Shown in pieces: positions 7,761 through 15,990 of a DNA stretch of 49,363 nt (positions within the stretch are counted from its first letter, which is position 1; every line of letters starts with the position of its first letter). The stretch covers positions 1-49,363 of the forward strand of contig JAFYWY010000050.1 of NCBI GenBank assembly GCA_017546455.1, read 5' to 3'. This DNA is from Opitutales bacterium (GTDB lineage: Bacteria > Verrucomicrobiota > Verrucomicrobiia > Opitutales > UBA953). The translations under genes and the position numbers were made by a program. The notes beneath the pieces were generated by a model. It was not told where the DNA came from. It worked only from the letters and a program-made list of their open reading frames with translations, and made no database searches.

Positions 7761-8225
7761 TTAAGCAATTTCCAAAACGACCTGCACTTCAGCCGTCGCA
7801 TGGAGCGGTACGCCGCCGAGCGCAACCGCCGCACGGGCATGCTTGCCGTTTTCTCCGAAAAGCTCGAGGAAGAGTTCCGAGGCGCCGTTGATGACCTTCG
7901 GGGCGTCGGCAAAACCTTCGGGAGCGTAAACAAAGCCGTTGACGTTGACGATGCGCTTGATGCGCTCGAGCGAGCCGAGATAAGCCTTGGCGTTGGCAAG
8001 AGCCGCAAGCGCGCATTGGCGGGCCGCTGCGTAGCCGTAGGCGATATCTTTTTCGGGCGACGAACCGATCATACCGGAATGCGTCATTTTGCCGTCGGCC
8101 ATCGGGAGCGTTCCCGAGAGGAAAAGCAGATTGCCGCTTTGAACTGCGGGCACATAGGCGCCGGCGGGGGCCGGGGGTTGGGGAAGCGTTAGACCGAGGG
8201 CTGCAATTTTTTCTTCAATGCTCAT
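7761..8225 (-). CDS. RidA family protein (YjgF/YER057c/UK114)
   Basis: Members hydrolyse reactive enamine/imine intermediates released by PLP enzymes. I chose the Met of MSIEEKIAALG (154 residues) over a Met 12 codons upstream, because family members of this subtype begin this way. Seen in sequence: PPAPAGAYVPAVQSGNLLFL at about 23-42, SGTLPMADG, and a C-terminal AVGGVPLHATAEVQVVL-like strand with ALGGVPLHA. This longer form (about 150 residues) resembles the plant-like or 'RidA-like' branch rather than the 128-residue RidA. It heads a three-gene run with dCMP deaminase and yqgE. Confidence 0.9.
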   Translation of the reverse strand: MSIEEKIAALGLTLPQPPAPAGAYVPAVQSGNLLFLSGTLPMADGKMTHSGMIGSSPEKDIAYGYAAARQCALAALANAKAYLGSLERIKRIVNVNGFVYAPEGFADAPKVINGASELFLELFGENGKHARAAVALGGVPLHATAEVQVVLEIA

Positions 8226-8294
8226 AAGTGCCGAAGATTCTGCACCGATTCCCGCTTGCACGCGAGGCGAAATTACGCCCCGGGAAATCCCGCG

Positions 8295-9242
8295 CTAATC
8301 CAAGCGCGCTCTCGGGTGCGTGCGGCGGTGTTCGTCGCTGAGGCGTGTTTTTTCGACGGCCGTATAAATCTGCGTCGTGCTGATATCGGCATGCCCGAGC
8401 ATTTCCTGAATGGAACGCAAATCGGCGCCGTTGGCGAGCAGGTGCGTCGCAAAGGCATGCCGCAATTGGTGCGGATGAATTTTTCTTTTGATGCCGGCGC
8501 GCCGGACTTCCTCTTGAAGCACCACCCAAAACGTTTTGCGCGAAATCGCCCTGCCCCATTGGCTGATGAAAAGCGCGCTACCGGTTTTCGGCTTGGCGAG
8601 CAAGGGACGCCCCGCCTCCGAAAGGTAGTTTTTCAACGCATGGATTGCTTCGTCGCCCACGGGAACGATGCGCTCCTTGTTCCCCTTTCCGCGCACGCGC
8701 ACCAGGCCCTCCTCAAAATTGACGGACTGGATGTCGAGCGTGCAAAGCTCCGAGACGCGCAGGCCGCTCCCGTAAGCAAGCTCAAGCATCGCGCGATTGC
8801 GAAGACCTTGCGGCGAACAGCCGACAGGCAACTCCAAAATCTTCGTCACTTCTTCGACGGAAAGCGAATCGGGCAATTTCCTCGCGATTTTCGGGCGCGC
8901 GATTACTTCGCAAAAATCGTCCGGCCGCAATCCGGCAATCACGAGGCGCTTGGAAAAGGCACGCAGAGCCGTAAGCTTTCTGGCCGCGCTTTTGGCAGAA
9001 AGCCCCTCATCGTCGAGCTCCCGCAGCCACTCGGCCACATCTTCGGCTTCGACGGAACGCCAATCTCCTTTTCTCCCTTCCCGCCGGATAAAATCAGCAA
9101 ACTGCGTCAAATCCTTCCGGTAGGCTATCAGGGTGTTTTTCGCGAGCCCGCGCTCCAAGTCGAGGAAAGCGATAAAATCCTCCAGCTCCCCGCTCATGCC
9201 GGCGGGCGCGATAAAATTCGGCTCGGACTTCGGTTTGGTCAT
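8295..9242 (-). CDS. xerD: Tyrosine recombinase XerC/XerD
   Basis: Site-specific recombinase that resolves chromosome dimers at dif with FtsK. Started at the Met of MTKPKSEPNF it has 315 residues. The Met eight codons upstream lies inside the terminator hairpin of the preceding gene and is unlikely. The N-terminal SAM-like domain (LEDFIAFLDLERGLAKNTL) is followed by the catalytic domain, with Arg in YGSGLRVSELCTL, HPHQLRHAFATHLL (His-x-x-Arg), HAD in MLGHADIS, and Tyr in STTQIYTAV. All active-site residues are present. Length and lack of mobile-element neighbours favour the housekeeping Xer role. XerC and XerD cannot be told apart with certainty. Confidence 0.9.
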   Translation of the reverse strand: MTKPKSEPNFIAPAGMSGELEDFIAFLDLERGLAKNTLIAYRKDLTQFADFIRREGRKGDWRSVEAEDVAEWLRELDDEGLSAKSAARKLTALRAFSKRLVIAGLRPDDFCEVIARPKIARKLPDSLSVEEVTKILELPVGCSPQGLRNRAMLELAYGSGLRVSELCTLDIQSVNFEEGLVRVRGKGNKERIVPVGDEAIHALKNYLSEAGRPLLAKPKTGSALFISQWGRAISRKTFWVVLQEEVRRAGIKRKIHPHQLRHAFATHLLANGADLRSIQEMLGHADISTTQIYTAVEKTRLSDEHRRTHPRARLD

Positions 9243-9313
9243 AAAAAAATGAGGGTCCGAAGCCAATTCAAGGCGTTCCGCAAAATCTCGGCGGAACCCG
9301 GCTTCGGACCCTC
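9243..9313 (-). terminator. Terminator after the first exported ClpP-like gene
   Basis: Outer stem GAGGGTCCGAAGCC / GGCTTCGGACCCTC (14 bp, perfect) with an inner stem GTTCCGC / GCGGAAC, followed on the minus strand by ATTTTTTTAT. It separates the ClpP-like gene from the Xer recombinase gene. Confidence 0.9.
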
Positions 9314-9321
9314 AGTTTCAG

Positions 9322-10635
9322 TTACTTAGCGCGGTAGTAGCCCTTGCTGTCGGAGAGCCACCAGCAGTCGAAGGGATTCGTCAGCGTCGGCAGTTCGACG
9401 TAACGGCGGCCTTCGGCGTCGGTCTTTTCCGCCAACGCACGCGGAGCAGCCATCGGCGGCACGGCTTCATTGCGGGCGATCGAAACCGTCGCCGTTTCTT
9501 CCACGCGATCGACCAGGTAGTCAATCCAGCGGCTTTTCACGGCTTCGGAACCGAATTGCTGCCAATCCCCGTCGGAGTTATTGGCATACATCTGCTTCGT
9601 GAATTCTTCAATCGTGATGCCCAACTTGTCGGCGACCGGGCCGATGAACATTTTGTAAACCTGTTCGGCAACGGCCATGCTTTCGCGCAGAACCGTCAGA
9701 TTCGAGCGGCTGAAGCCGGACGAGATCTGGTGGTGGAGAATCTTCGTATTTTCAAAGCAGTAGGAGCGTTCCGCCGTTGTTGCGATAACGGCCGCCATGC
9801 TCGCCGCCATGCCCTTGACTACGACATAGACCGGCGCGCGGGAACTCTGCATCGCCTTCTGAATCTGGTAGCCGGCAAAAACCGAGCCGCCCGGCGAATT
9901 ATCGATAACGATAAAAATCGGGTATTCCGTGCTGCGGTTGTTGTAGAAATAAATCTGTTCGCAAACCCAGGAAGCGAGATTCGGCGTCACCGGACCGTTG
10001 AAATCAATGCGGCGGTCGGAGATGTAAAGCGTGCCGTCCACAAGCGGTTCCTTGAGGTACTTCGGCTGGGCGGATGCGACTTTGGAGAGTTCCTGTTTCT
10101 TGGCGAGCAGGGACTGCGGTGCGGTGAACTGCGCATTCAATGCCGCGAGATCCATCTGCAATTCGCGGGAAGCGGATTCCAATTCCGTCGCGCGCAACTG
10201 CTTTTCGCGCAACTTGGCATTTCCGCGACCGGTTGCGAGCGCCAAATCGCGTTCGAGCTTAGCACGCTCGGTGTCGATTTCAGCCAGCTTCGCCGTCAGC
10301 GTCGTCATGCGCTGCGCATTGGCGGCATCCAAGCGCATTTTTTCCAATTGCTTCGGGAGAAGTTCACGGTCGCGTTCGGCATTGGCGAGAGCGAGTTCCG
10401 CTTCGATCTTAGCACGTTCGGCGGCGATTTTTTCGGTAGCTTCGCCGAGTGCCTTCAATTCCTCTTCGAGAATCTGAATCGGGGTCTTGACGGGAGCGGC
10501 CGGCGCTTCCTTAGCAACGGGCTGCTCAGGTGCAGCGGGAGCCGTTTCGGATCCCTGGGCCCACAGATTCCCGCCGAAGCAAAGAGCGGCGGAGAAGCAG
10601 GCGGCGGAGAATAAATCACGTTTCGAGAAAATCAT
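9322..10635 (-). CDS. Exported ClpP-fold protein with coiled-coil N-terminus, copy 1
   Basis: A 437-residue exported protein. Residues 1-26 are a signal peptide ending at LWAQG. A Pro/Ala linker leads to a long Glu/Lys/Ala-rich coiled coil at about 53-165. Residues 195-390 have the ClpP/crotonase fold: DGTLYISDRRIDFNGPVT, then FIVIDNSPGGSVFAGYQI, the nucleophile motif GMAASMAA (Ser279), and ILHHQ (His302). The Ser-His pair is at the ClpP positions. ClpP normally works in the cytoplasm with ClpX/ClpA, so a secreted form with its own coiled coil is unusual and may be an ATPase-independent envelope protease, closer in habit to SppA. It is a tandem paralogue of the next gene; neither neighbour is a Clp ATPase. 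Confidence 0.85.
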   Translation of the reverse strand: MIFSKRDLFSAACFSAALCFGGNLWAQGSETAPAAPEQPVAKEAPAAPVKTPIQILEEELKALGEATEKIAAERAKIEAELALANAERDRELLPKQLEKMRLDAANAQRMTTLTAKLAEIDTERAKLERDLALATGRGNAKLREKQLRATELESASRELQMDLAALNAQFTAPQSLLAKKQELSKVASAQPKYLKEPLVDGTLYISDRRIDFNGPVTPNLASWVCEQIYFYNNRSTEYPIFIVIDNSPGGSVFAGYQIQKAMQSSRAPVYVVVKGMAASMAAVIATTAERSYCFENTKILHHQISSGFSRSNLTVLRESMAVAEQVYKMFIGPVADKLGITIEEFTKQMYANNSDGDWQQFGSEAVKSRWIDYLVDRVEETATVSIARNEAVPPMAAPRALAEKTDAEGRRYVELPTLTNPFDCWWLSDSKGYYRAK

Positions 10636-10658
10636 TTTTTTACCTTTCTTGAGGAAGA

Positions 10659-12017
10659 TTAGCGGGCAAAGCGGTAGCGGTTCTGCGGATCGTAGATCAG
10701 CCAGGCGTCGCCGGCTTCGAGCGGCGGCAGTTCGACGTAGGCGTTTCCGCGCTCATCCGTTTTCTCTTCTGCGGACATGAGAATCATCGGTTGCATCGGC
10801 TGCGTCTTTTTCGGCTTTTTAACCACCGAGGTTTCGACGATGCGATCGGCAATGTTGTTGACCCAGCGCATTTTCACGGCATCCGTGCCCCATGCGGCCC
10901 AGTCACCCGTCGAGACATGCGCGTACATGTCCTTGACGAATTCTTCCTGCGTTTTTCCGATCTTTTTGCAAATCGGTTCGAAGAGGCGCGAAATCCAGGT
11001 CTTGAGATCATTGTACTGCTCCTTCATCGAGGTCATATTGCCGGAAACGCCCGACGAAGCCTGGTGGTGCAGAATAATCGTGTTTTCGTAGCAGAACGAA
11101 TTCGGCGCGAGCGTCGTGACGATAGCCGCCATGCTCGCCGCCATGCCCTTAACCACGACATAGACCGGAGCCTTGCTGCTTTCCATCGCCTTCAGGATCT
11201 GGTAGCCGGCGAAGGCCGAACCGCCCGGCGAATCGTCGATAACGATGAAGATCGGGTATTCCGGGCTTTGGTTGTTGTAGAAGTAAAGTCGCTCGATAAC
11301 GTGCTCGGCGAGCGCCTGAGTCACCGGACCGTTGAAATCAATGCGGCGGTCGGAGATGTAAAGCGTACCGTCAACAAAGGGTTCCTTCAGATACTCGGCG
11401 GGGGTTTCGACGAGATTGCGGCTGCCTTGCTCGAGGCGGGAGCGGGTCAGCTCCAAATTGCATTTGCCGAGTTCGAGTTCCTGTTCCAGACGCGTGATAC
11501 GCGCATCCAAGTCACGTTCACGCAAGCGGAGATTGCGTTCAAAGGAAGCCAGGTTGTCGCGCACCGAATCACGGGCGGCAACGGCGTCGAGCGTGCGCTT
11601 GGCTTCGTCGATTTCGGCGAATTCCGCGGCAAGCTTCGACTGGCGCAGCGCGTTTTCGACTTCGAGGCGGGCGCGCATGTCATTGGCGGGAGCCATTTCG
11701 CGACGCAGTTTCGCCTGTTCGAGAGCGATTTCGGCATCAATTTTAGCCTTTTCCATCTGCAGTTTGCGGACGCTGAGCTGCTCAAATTTCTTCTTCTCCA
11801 TTTCGGCTTTCTTGGCTTCGGCCTCCGCTTTACGCTTAGCTTCCGCCTCGGCCTTTTGAGCGTCTTCCGCCGAAACTTCCGGAACCGGAACACCGGCTTC
11901 GCTCACCGTCGTCTCCTTCTCGGCCGCAACAGCTTCGGTCCCCTCCGTATTTGCCCAAACAGCGGTAAACGGCATCAATGCCGCCGCCAACCAAAAACAC
12001 AAATTTTGTTTTTTCAT
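10659..12017 (-). CDS. Exported ClpP-fold protein with coiled-coil N-terminus, copy 2
   Basis: A 452-residue paralogue of the adjacent gene. A signal peptide (MKKQNLCFWLAAALMPFTAVWA) precedes an acidic linker and a long Lys/Glu/Ala coiled coil at about 52-200 that begins with AEAEAKRKAEAEAKKAEMEK. The ClpP-fold domain spans about 210-410: DGTLYISDRRIDFNGPVT, FIVIDDSPGGSAFAGYQIL, GMAASMAA (Ser295), and IILHHQ (His318). The catalytic domains of the two copies are very similar, while the coiled coils have diverged. The 23-bp gap suggests co-transcription, this copy first. The products may form mixed rings; that is inference. Confidence 0.85.
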   Translation of the reverse strand: MKKQNLCFWLAAALMPFTAVWANTEGTEAVAAEKETTVSEAGVPVPEVSAEDAQKAEAEAKRKAEAEAKKAEMEKKKFEQLSVRKLQMEKAKIDAEIALEQAKLRREMAPANDMRARLEVENALRQSKLAAEFAEIDEAKRTLDAVAARDSVRDNLASFERNLRLRERDLDARITRLEQELELGKCNLELTRSRLEQGSRNLVETPAEYLKEPFVDGTLYISDRRIDFNGPVTQALAEHVIERLYFYNNQSPEYPIFIVIDDSPGGSAFAGYQILKAMESSKAPVYVVVKGMAASMAAIVTTLAPNSFCYENTIILHHQASSGVSGNMTSMKEQYNDLKTWISRLFEPICKKIGKTQEEFVKDMYAHVSTGDWAAWGTDAVKMRWVNNIADRIVETSVVKKPKKTQPMQPMILMSAEEKTDERGNAYVELPPLEAGDAWLIYDPQNRYRFAR

Positions 12018-12151
12018 AAAGGTAATAAATGCAGTTTGAATTTACTATTAAATGCCATGCGCAAAAGCACTGCGAGCTTTTTTACGGCACCCTCAAAACG
12101 GGGTTAAACAAGTCCGGCAGCCCCTCGCCAATCGACGCCCGGCGGCACGGG

Positions 12152-13027
12152 TTAAAGTTCCGTACCGGCAAAAATCATCAGAAGCGTATTCAGATTGAAG
12201 AGACCGTGCAGGATGACGGGCACGGCGAGCTTACCCGTACGCTCGTAGGCGTAGCAAAGCACGCAACTGAGTACCGCCAAGGGAAGAATGCCCGAGAGCG
12301 AGTCATGCAGAATCGCGAAGCAAAAACCGGTCAGCAGAGCTGCGGGAATCGCGGGCATTTTCGATTTAAGCAGGCGATAAACCCCGGCCCGAAAAAAGAT
12401 TTCTTCAACGATCGGCGTAAGAACGACAATTGAAGGCACGGTAAAAAAGAGGACAGACGGGTATTCCAGGTCCCGCAAGTTATCGACCAAAATCTGATTT
12501 TTCGCCCACAATTCCTTCAGGCTCGGGACAAGCAGAGGCACGCATTGGGAAATCAGGCCCGCAACGCAGACACAAACCAACAAGATGCCGAAAAAAGTCC
12601 AAACGTTTCCGTTTGTGCGCGGGGACAGGCGCGAAAGTAAGGCTGGCGACGCCGCGGCATTCCAGCCCGCCGCGAGCCTCAGTTTCGAGCGTTTCGGCAA
12701 AACAGCCCCCAAAACCAAGGCCAGCACCAACGGTTGGTAAAAGCCGACGGCATAGACCGGATTCGCGGCCAGATTGACCTCCGGATAAGCTAGCCCCGCG
12801 ATTTTGAAGCCGATTTGCGGCAGCACCAAAAACGACAGTAGCCACACGCCGAGAAAAGTGAAAACCTCCCCGACATCGGCCGTCCACGGTTTCAGGGTTC
12901 CCGCCGGCAATCCTCCCGTCGACTTTACGCGCCGCCACTCAGCGACAAGACCGTAAACGCCGACCAACAGGAAGATAAAGTACAGCGCCCAGATGCCGAC
13001 CTGAAAACTCTCCGGCGGGACCTTCAT
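12152..13027 (-). CDS. CPBP family intramembrane metalloprotease
   Basis: A 291-residue membrane protein of the CPBP (Abi/CAAX-protease-like) family. About seven hydrophobic segments are seen. The family motifs lie in the C-terminal half: PIVEEIFFRAGVYRLL (Glu-Glu-x-x-x-Arg) at about 205-220, FCFAILHDSLSG (His), and VPVILHGLFNLN (His). The substrate is unknown. In this phylum such genes are common and often stand alone. It starts 9 bp after the leuB stop, so it probably shares the leuB transcript. Confidence 0.9.
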   Translation of the reverse strand: MKVPPESFQVGIWALYFIFLLVGVYGLVAEWRRVKSTGGLPAGTLKPWTADVGEVFTFLGVWLLSFLVLPQIGFKIAGLAYPEVNLAANPVYAVGFYQPLVLALVLGAVLPKRSKLRLAAGWNAAASPALLSRLSPRTNGNVWTFFGILLVCVCVAGLISQCVPLLVPSLKELWAKNQILVDNLRDLEYPSVLFFTVPSIVVLTPIVEEIFFRAGVYRLLKSKMPAIPAALLTGFCFAILHDSLSGILPLAVLSCVLCYAYERTGKLAVPVILHGLFNLNTLLMIFAGTEL

Positions 13028-13036
13028 CGCGGCCGA

Positions 13037-14137
13037 TTAAATCTTTTCGAGAATCGCCGCAGCCATGGCCTTCGTACCGACGGCACTGCCGCCGAAGGCG
13101 ATGTCCGCCGTGCGCGTCCCTGCGTCAATCGTCGCGCGTACCGCCGATTCGATGTCGGCAGCAACATCGTGCAAACCGAAGCTGTGGCGCAGCATAAGCG
13201 CAGCGGAAAGAATCTGCGCGCAGGGATTGGCCTTGTCCTGGCCGGCGATATCGGGCGCGCTTCCGCCGGACGGTTCGTAAAGCCCGAACGGAAAGCCGTA
13301 GCGGTTTTTCTGAGCCCCGAGCGAGGCGGAAGAAAGCATGCCGAGCGAACCGCAGACGACGGCCATTTCGTCGGACAAGATATCACCGAACATATTTTCC
13401 GTCAGCAAAACATCGAACTGCCCCGGATTGGAAACGAGCTGCATCGCGGCGTTATCGACGAGCAGATGCGTCAGCGTGACATCGGGCGCAAGTGCGGCGA
13501 CACGTTCGGTGACGACTTTGTTCCACAAAACGGAGGTTTCGAGCACGTTGGATTTGTCGACGAGGCAAATCGTTTTGCGCTCACGCCCGCGCGCCGTTGC
13601 GATAGCGACATCGGTAATGCGTTCGATTTCGCTCGTGCGGTAGCGCATGGTATCGACGGCTTCGAGTTCGCCGTTCGGGAGCGTCGTCGTCTGTTTCGGT
13701 TGTCCGAAATAAATCCCGCCGGTGAGTTCGCGGATACAAACCATGTCGATGCCGTTCGGAATGCGTGCGGGAGCAATCGGCGACGATTCCATGAGAGCGG
13801 GCAGGAGCAGGCCCGGACGCACGTTGGCAAAGAGCTCGAAGTTTTTGCGCAGCGGCAAAAGCGCACCGCGTTCAGGCTGTTCGTTGCGCGGAACGTCCTT
13901 CCATTTCGGGCCGCCGACGGAGCCGAATAAAATCGCATCCGCAGCGCGGCAGGCCTCGAGCGTCGCGTCGGGAAGCGCCTTTCCGCAGGCGTCGATTCCC
14001 GCACCGCCGACGGGGTGGACGGAGTATTCAAGCGTGTGTCCGTGTTTTTTGAGTGCCTTTTCAAGAATCGGCAAAGTGGCTTCCATGACTTCCGGACCGA
14101 TGTAGTCGCCCGGCAAAACGGCAATTTTCAATTCCAT
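13037..14137 (-). CDS. leuB: 3-isopropylmalate dehydrogenase
   Basis: NAD-dependent oxidative decarboxylation of 3-isopropylmalate in leucine synthesis. It has 366 residues, the usual length. Seen: MELKIAVLPGDYIGPEVM at the start, RKNFELFANVRPG-like segment (LRKNFELFANVRPGLL, about 97-112), ELTGGIYFGQPK, the catalytic Tyr in DTMRYRTSEIERI, and the C-terminal NAD site with LTENMFGDILSDE and GSAPDIAGQDKANP. leuA, leuC and leuD are not in the window. It diverges from the ECF sigma gene, with 112 bp between them. Confidence 0.96.
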   Translation of the reverse strand: MELKIAVLPGDYIGPEVMEATLPILEKALKKHGHTLEYSVHPVGGAGIDACGKALPDATLEACRAADAILFGSVGGPKWKDVPRNEQPERGALLPLRKNFELFANVRPGLLLPALMESSPIAPARIPNGIDMVCIRELTGGIYFGQPKQTTTLPNGELEAVDTMRYRTSEIERITDVAIATARGRERKTICLVDKSNVLETSVLWNKVVTERVAALAPDVTLTHLLVDNAAMQLVSNPGQFDVLLTENMFGDILSDEMAVVCGSLGMLSSASLGAQKNRYGFPFGLYEPSGGSAPDIAGQDKANPCAQILSAALMLRHSFGLHDVAADIESAVRATIDAGTRTADIAFGGSAVGTKAMAAAILEKI

Positions 14138-14173
14138 AATGGCGGGAAAGCCTAAGTGCGTTCGGGCGTTCCC

Positions 14174-14189
14174 GCAAATTGAAATTTGC
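14174..14189. promoter_or_regulatory. Short inverted repeat in the leuB / sigma-factor divergent region
   Basis: GCAAATT and AATTTGC are separated by two bases. The position between two divergent genes suits an operator, but no regulator is known and chance cannot be excluded. Confidence 0.3.
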
Positions 14190-14210
14190 CGCGGAGACGT
14201 TTAAATTTGT

Positions 14211-14237
14211 GAAACTTTATTCGGGAAATTACGTTTT
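14211..14237 (+). promoter_or_regulatory. Candidate ECF-type promoter of the sigma operon
   Basis: GAAACT at 14211 and CGTTTT at 14232 are 15 bases apart, which resembles GAAC-type -35 and CGTT-type -10 elements of ECF sigma factors. This would fit autoregulation. The call rests on two short matches only. Confidence 0.35.
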
Positions 14238-14249
14238 ACGTGACAAAGC

Positions 14250-14798
14250 ATGAACGATAACGAGACGGATATTTTGTTGATGACGCGGATCGCGGCGGGC
14301 GACTCCGCGGCCGCGCGTATGCTCGTACTCAAGTGGCAGAAGCCGCTGATCAACTTTTTCTACCGATCGCTCAACAACGTTCACTCCGCCGAGGATCTTG
14401 CGCAGCAAACCTTCGTCAAGATCCTCCAAAGTGCCGGGAAATACACGCCCACGGCGAGTTTTTCCTCCTATCTGTTTCACATCGCACACAACGTTCTCGT
14501 CAGCGACTTCCGCAAGCGCTCCCGCCGGCATGCCGAAGTCACCGACCCGGCAGAGCTTCCCGCCGTTGCCGACGAAACGGATCCGATTAATCAGAACGAA
14601 CTAAAAAAATCTTTTTCCGAAGCCGTTCAAAAGCTTCCCGAAAACCACCGAACCGCCATTTTGCTTTTCTGCCAGCAGGAACTTTCCTACGCAGAAATCG
14701 CCGAAGCCATGGGGGCCAGCGTTCCCAACGTCAAAAATTGGGTTCACCGCGCCCGCCAAGCCCTGAAGCAGTCGCTTGCCGGTTTCCTTGAACACTGA
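14250..14798 (+). CDS. ECF-type RNA polymerase sigma factor
   Basis: A 182-residue sigma-70 family protein with region 2 (AAGDSAAARMLVLKWQ, then SAEDLAQQTFVKILQSA and FSSYLFHIAHNVLVSDFRKR) and region 4 (LPENHRTAILLFCQQELSYA, EIAEAMGASVPNVKNWVHRA). Regions 1.1 and 3 are absent, as in extracytoplasmic-function sigma factors. It is followed after 3 bp by a membrane protein that looks like its anti-sigma factor and then by an exported protein, so the three genes form an envelope-signal operon. It is transcribed away from leuB. The stimulus is unknown. Confidence 0.93.
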   Translation: MNDNETDILLMTRIAAGDSAAARMLVLKWQKPLINFFYRSLNNVHSAEDLAQQTFVKILQSAGKYTPTASFSSYLFHIAHNVLVSDFRKRSRRHAEVTDPAELPAVADETDPINQNELKKSFSEAVQKLPENHRTAILLFCQQELSYAEIAEAMGASVPNVKNWVHRARQALKQSLAGFLEH

Positions 14799-14801
14799 AG
14801 T

Positions 14802-15311
14802 ATGAAACATTTTCATCCCGACGCCGTTAAAGAAAGCAATCCCATGAAAGAAAAATCCGCAGAAGACGTCCATACCGTCGAAGCCCTGCTCTCCGAAATG
14901 CCCGTAGAGCCGAGCAAGGATTTTGCCGACCGCGTTCTCGCGGATTTCCCGATCGACACGCTCCTGCGCGAGATGCCGATCGAACCGAGTAAGGATTTCG
15001 CGGCCCAAACGCTCGCCGCCGCACGCACGCCCCGTACGACGAACGTCATCCGATTCCTGAGCCGCTTCGCCGTCGCCGCGAGTGTCGCCGTCGTTGTTGC
15101 CTCCGCCCTTTGGCTAAAGCACGAAACCGGTGTACGCCCGGAAAAGGCCCTGGCGTTCCGCATCGAGCAGGCCGTACAAAGCGACCCCGAACTCTCGCTG
15201 CTCGCCCGTGCGGACGACGACTCGCTTCTTCTCGACGAACTCCTCGCCGCCTCCGAGATTCTTTCCACCATCGACCCTTCCGTCTTAGAAATTTTCGCCT
15301 ACAATGATTAA
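14802..15311 (+). CDS. Putative anti-sigma factor with an internal duplication
   Basis: A 169-residue single-pass membrane protein next to the ECF sigma gene. The cytoplasmic N-terminus carries two copies of one unit: ALLSEMPVEPSKDFADRVLA at about 28-47 and TLLREMPIEPSKDFAAQTLA at about 53-72. A membrane helix follows at about 84-104 (FAVAASVAVVVASALWL), then an acidic periplasmic tail. Position and topology suit an anti-sigma factor, but no zinc-binding ZAS motif is seen. An alternative start at 14844 (MKEKSAEDV) would drop 14 residues. Its end overlaps the next gene by 8 bp. Confidence 0.7.
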   Translation: MKHFHPDAVKESNPMKEKSAEDVHTVEALLSEMPVEPSKDFADRVLADFPIDTLLREMPIEPSKDFAAQTLAAARTPRTTNVIRFLSRFAVAASVAVVVASALWLKHETGVRPEKALAFRIEQAVQSDPELSLLARADDDSLLLDELLAASEILSTIDPSVLEIFAYND

Positions 15312-15861
15312 AAAATACATTTTCCCCGCCCTCCTCCTCGGATGGCTGTCTTTCGGGACACTTTCCGCAGAACCCGCACAACCAGAAAAGGTCCCGCCGG
15401 CACGCGCCGAAAACGAAAAGCGTGAAATGCCGCCTCCGCCGCACATGCGCAAGGTTTCCCAGAAGGAAGTGCAAATGCTCAAGACGCTCTTTCTGATGTC
15501 CGACAAGGAATTGGCACGCATGCGCGAGCTCATCACCAAGCTCGAACAGACGCCCGTCGCCAAGCGCCGGAAAATGGCGGAAGCCCTCGAGCGCGCCGGT
15601 TCCGACAATCCCGCCGAACGCGAAAAGCTGATGGAGGAAATGCGCCACCGCTTCGAATCCCGCCGAAAGAATCTCCTCGAACGCTATTACGCGACACTCC
15701 CGGAAGACAAAGCTAAGGCCGAAGCCGAAGCCTTCCTCAAAATGACGCGCCGCGAACAGTTCGAATACATGAATACTGTCCGGGAAAAACTGGGGCTTCC
15801 AACACCGCGCCGTAACGGCGAACGCGCCCAAAGCCCCGGCCCCCGCCCGAATGCTCCGTAA
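15304..15861 (+). CDS. Exported helical protein, possible envelope-stress sensor
   Basis: A 185-residue protein with a signal peptide (MIKKYIFPALLLGWLSFGTLSA). The mature part is almost all charged amphipathic helix: MSDKELARMRELITKLEQ, then PVAKRRKMAEALERA, REKLMEEMRHRFESRR, and FLKMTRREQFEYMNTVREKL, ending in a Pro-rich basic tail. This layout recalls periplasmic Spy/CpxP/ZraP-like or DUF3106-type proteins; I cannot assign the family. The 8-bp overlap with the anti-sigma gene indicates translational coupling and a role in the same response. Confidence 0.75.
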   Translation: MIKKYIFPALLLGWLSFGTLSAEPAQPEKVPPARAENEKREMPPPPHMRKVSQKEVQMLKTLFLMSDKELARMRELITKLEQTPVAKRRKMAEALERAGSDNPAEREKLMEEMRHRFESRRKNLLERYYATLPEDKAKAEAEAFLKMTRREQFEYMNTVREKLGLPTPRRNGERAQSPGPRPNAP

Positions 15862-15990
15862 GGCAACCTCTAGAAATTCAAAATCTGTCTCAAGATTAAA
15901 TTATGTGCGCCGGAGGTGCACACATTCTGACGAGCAGAATGGAAGAACGCTTGAAACCAAATCTAAAAAAGGAATTTCTAGAGGTGCCTT
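15860..15990. mobile_element. Small element with 19-20 bp terminal inverted repeats (MITE-like)
   Basis: The left end AAGGCAACCTCTAGAAATTC (15860-15879) is the inverted complement, apart from one base, of the right end GAATTTCTAGAGGTGCCTT (15972-15990). The 131-bp interior holds no gene, but its first third is the dispersed repeat also present at 272-325. It begins inside the stop codon of the upstream gene. The right end runs into the A-run of a terminator. No clear target duplication is seen. Confidence 0.6.
15868..15921 (+). repeat. Dispersed repeat, copy 2
   Basis: Nearly identical to the complement of 272-325. It includes the small hairpin GTGCGCC-GGA-GGTGCAC (15905-15921). It lies inside the inverted-repeat element. 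Confidence 0.75.

Noticed and set aside
8295-9242. The Xer-type recombinase as an integron or phage integrase
   Set aside because: No cassette array, attachment-site pair or phage gene lies nearby, and the length and motifs fit housekeeping XerC/XerD.
8256-9329. 357-codon plus-strand frame opposite the Xer recombinase
   Set aside because: Antisense to a gene with a complete catalytic set of a tyrosine recombinase; it also runs through a terminator.
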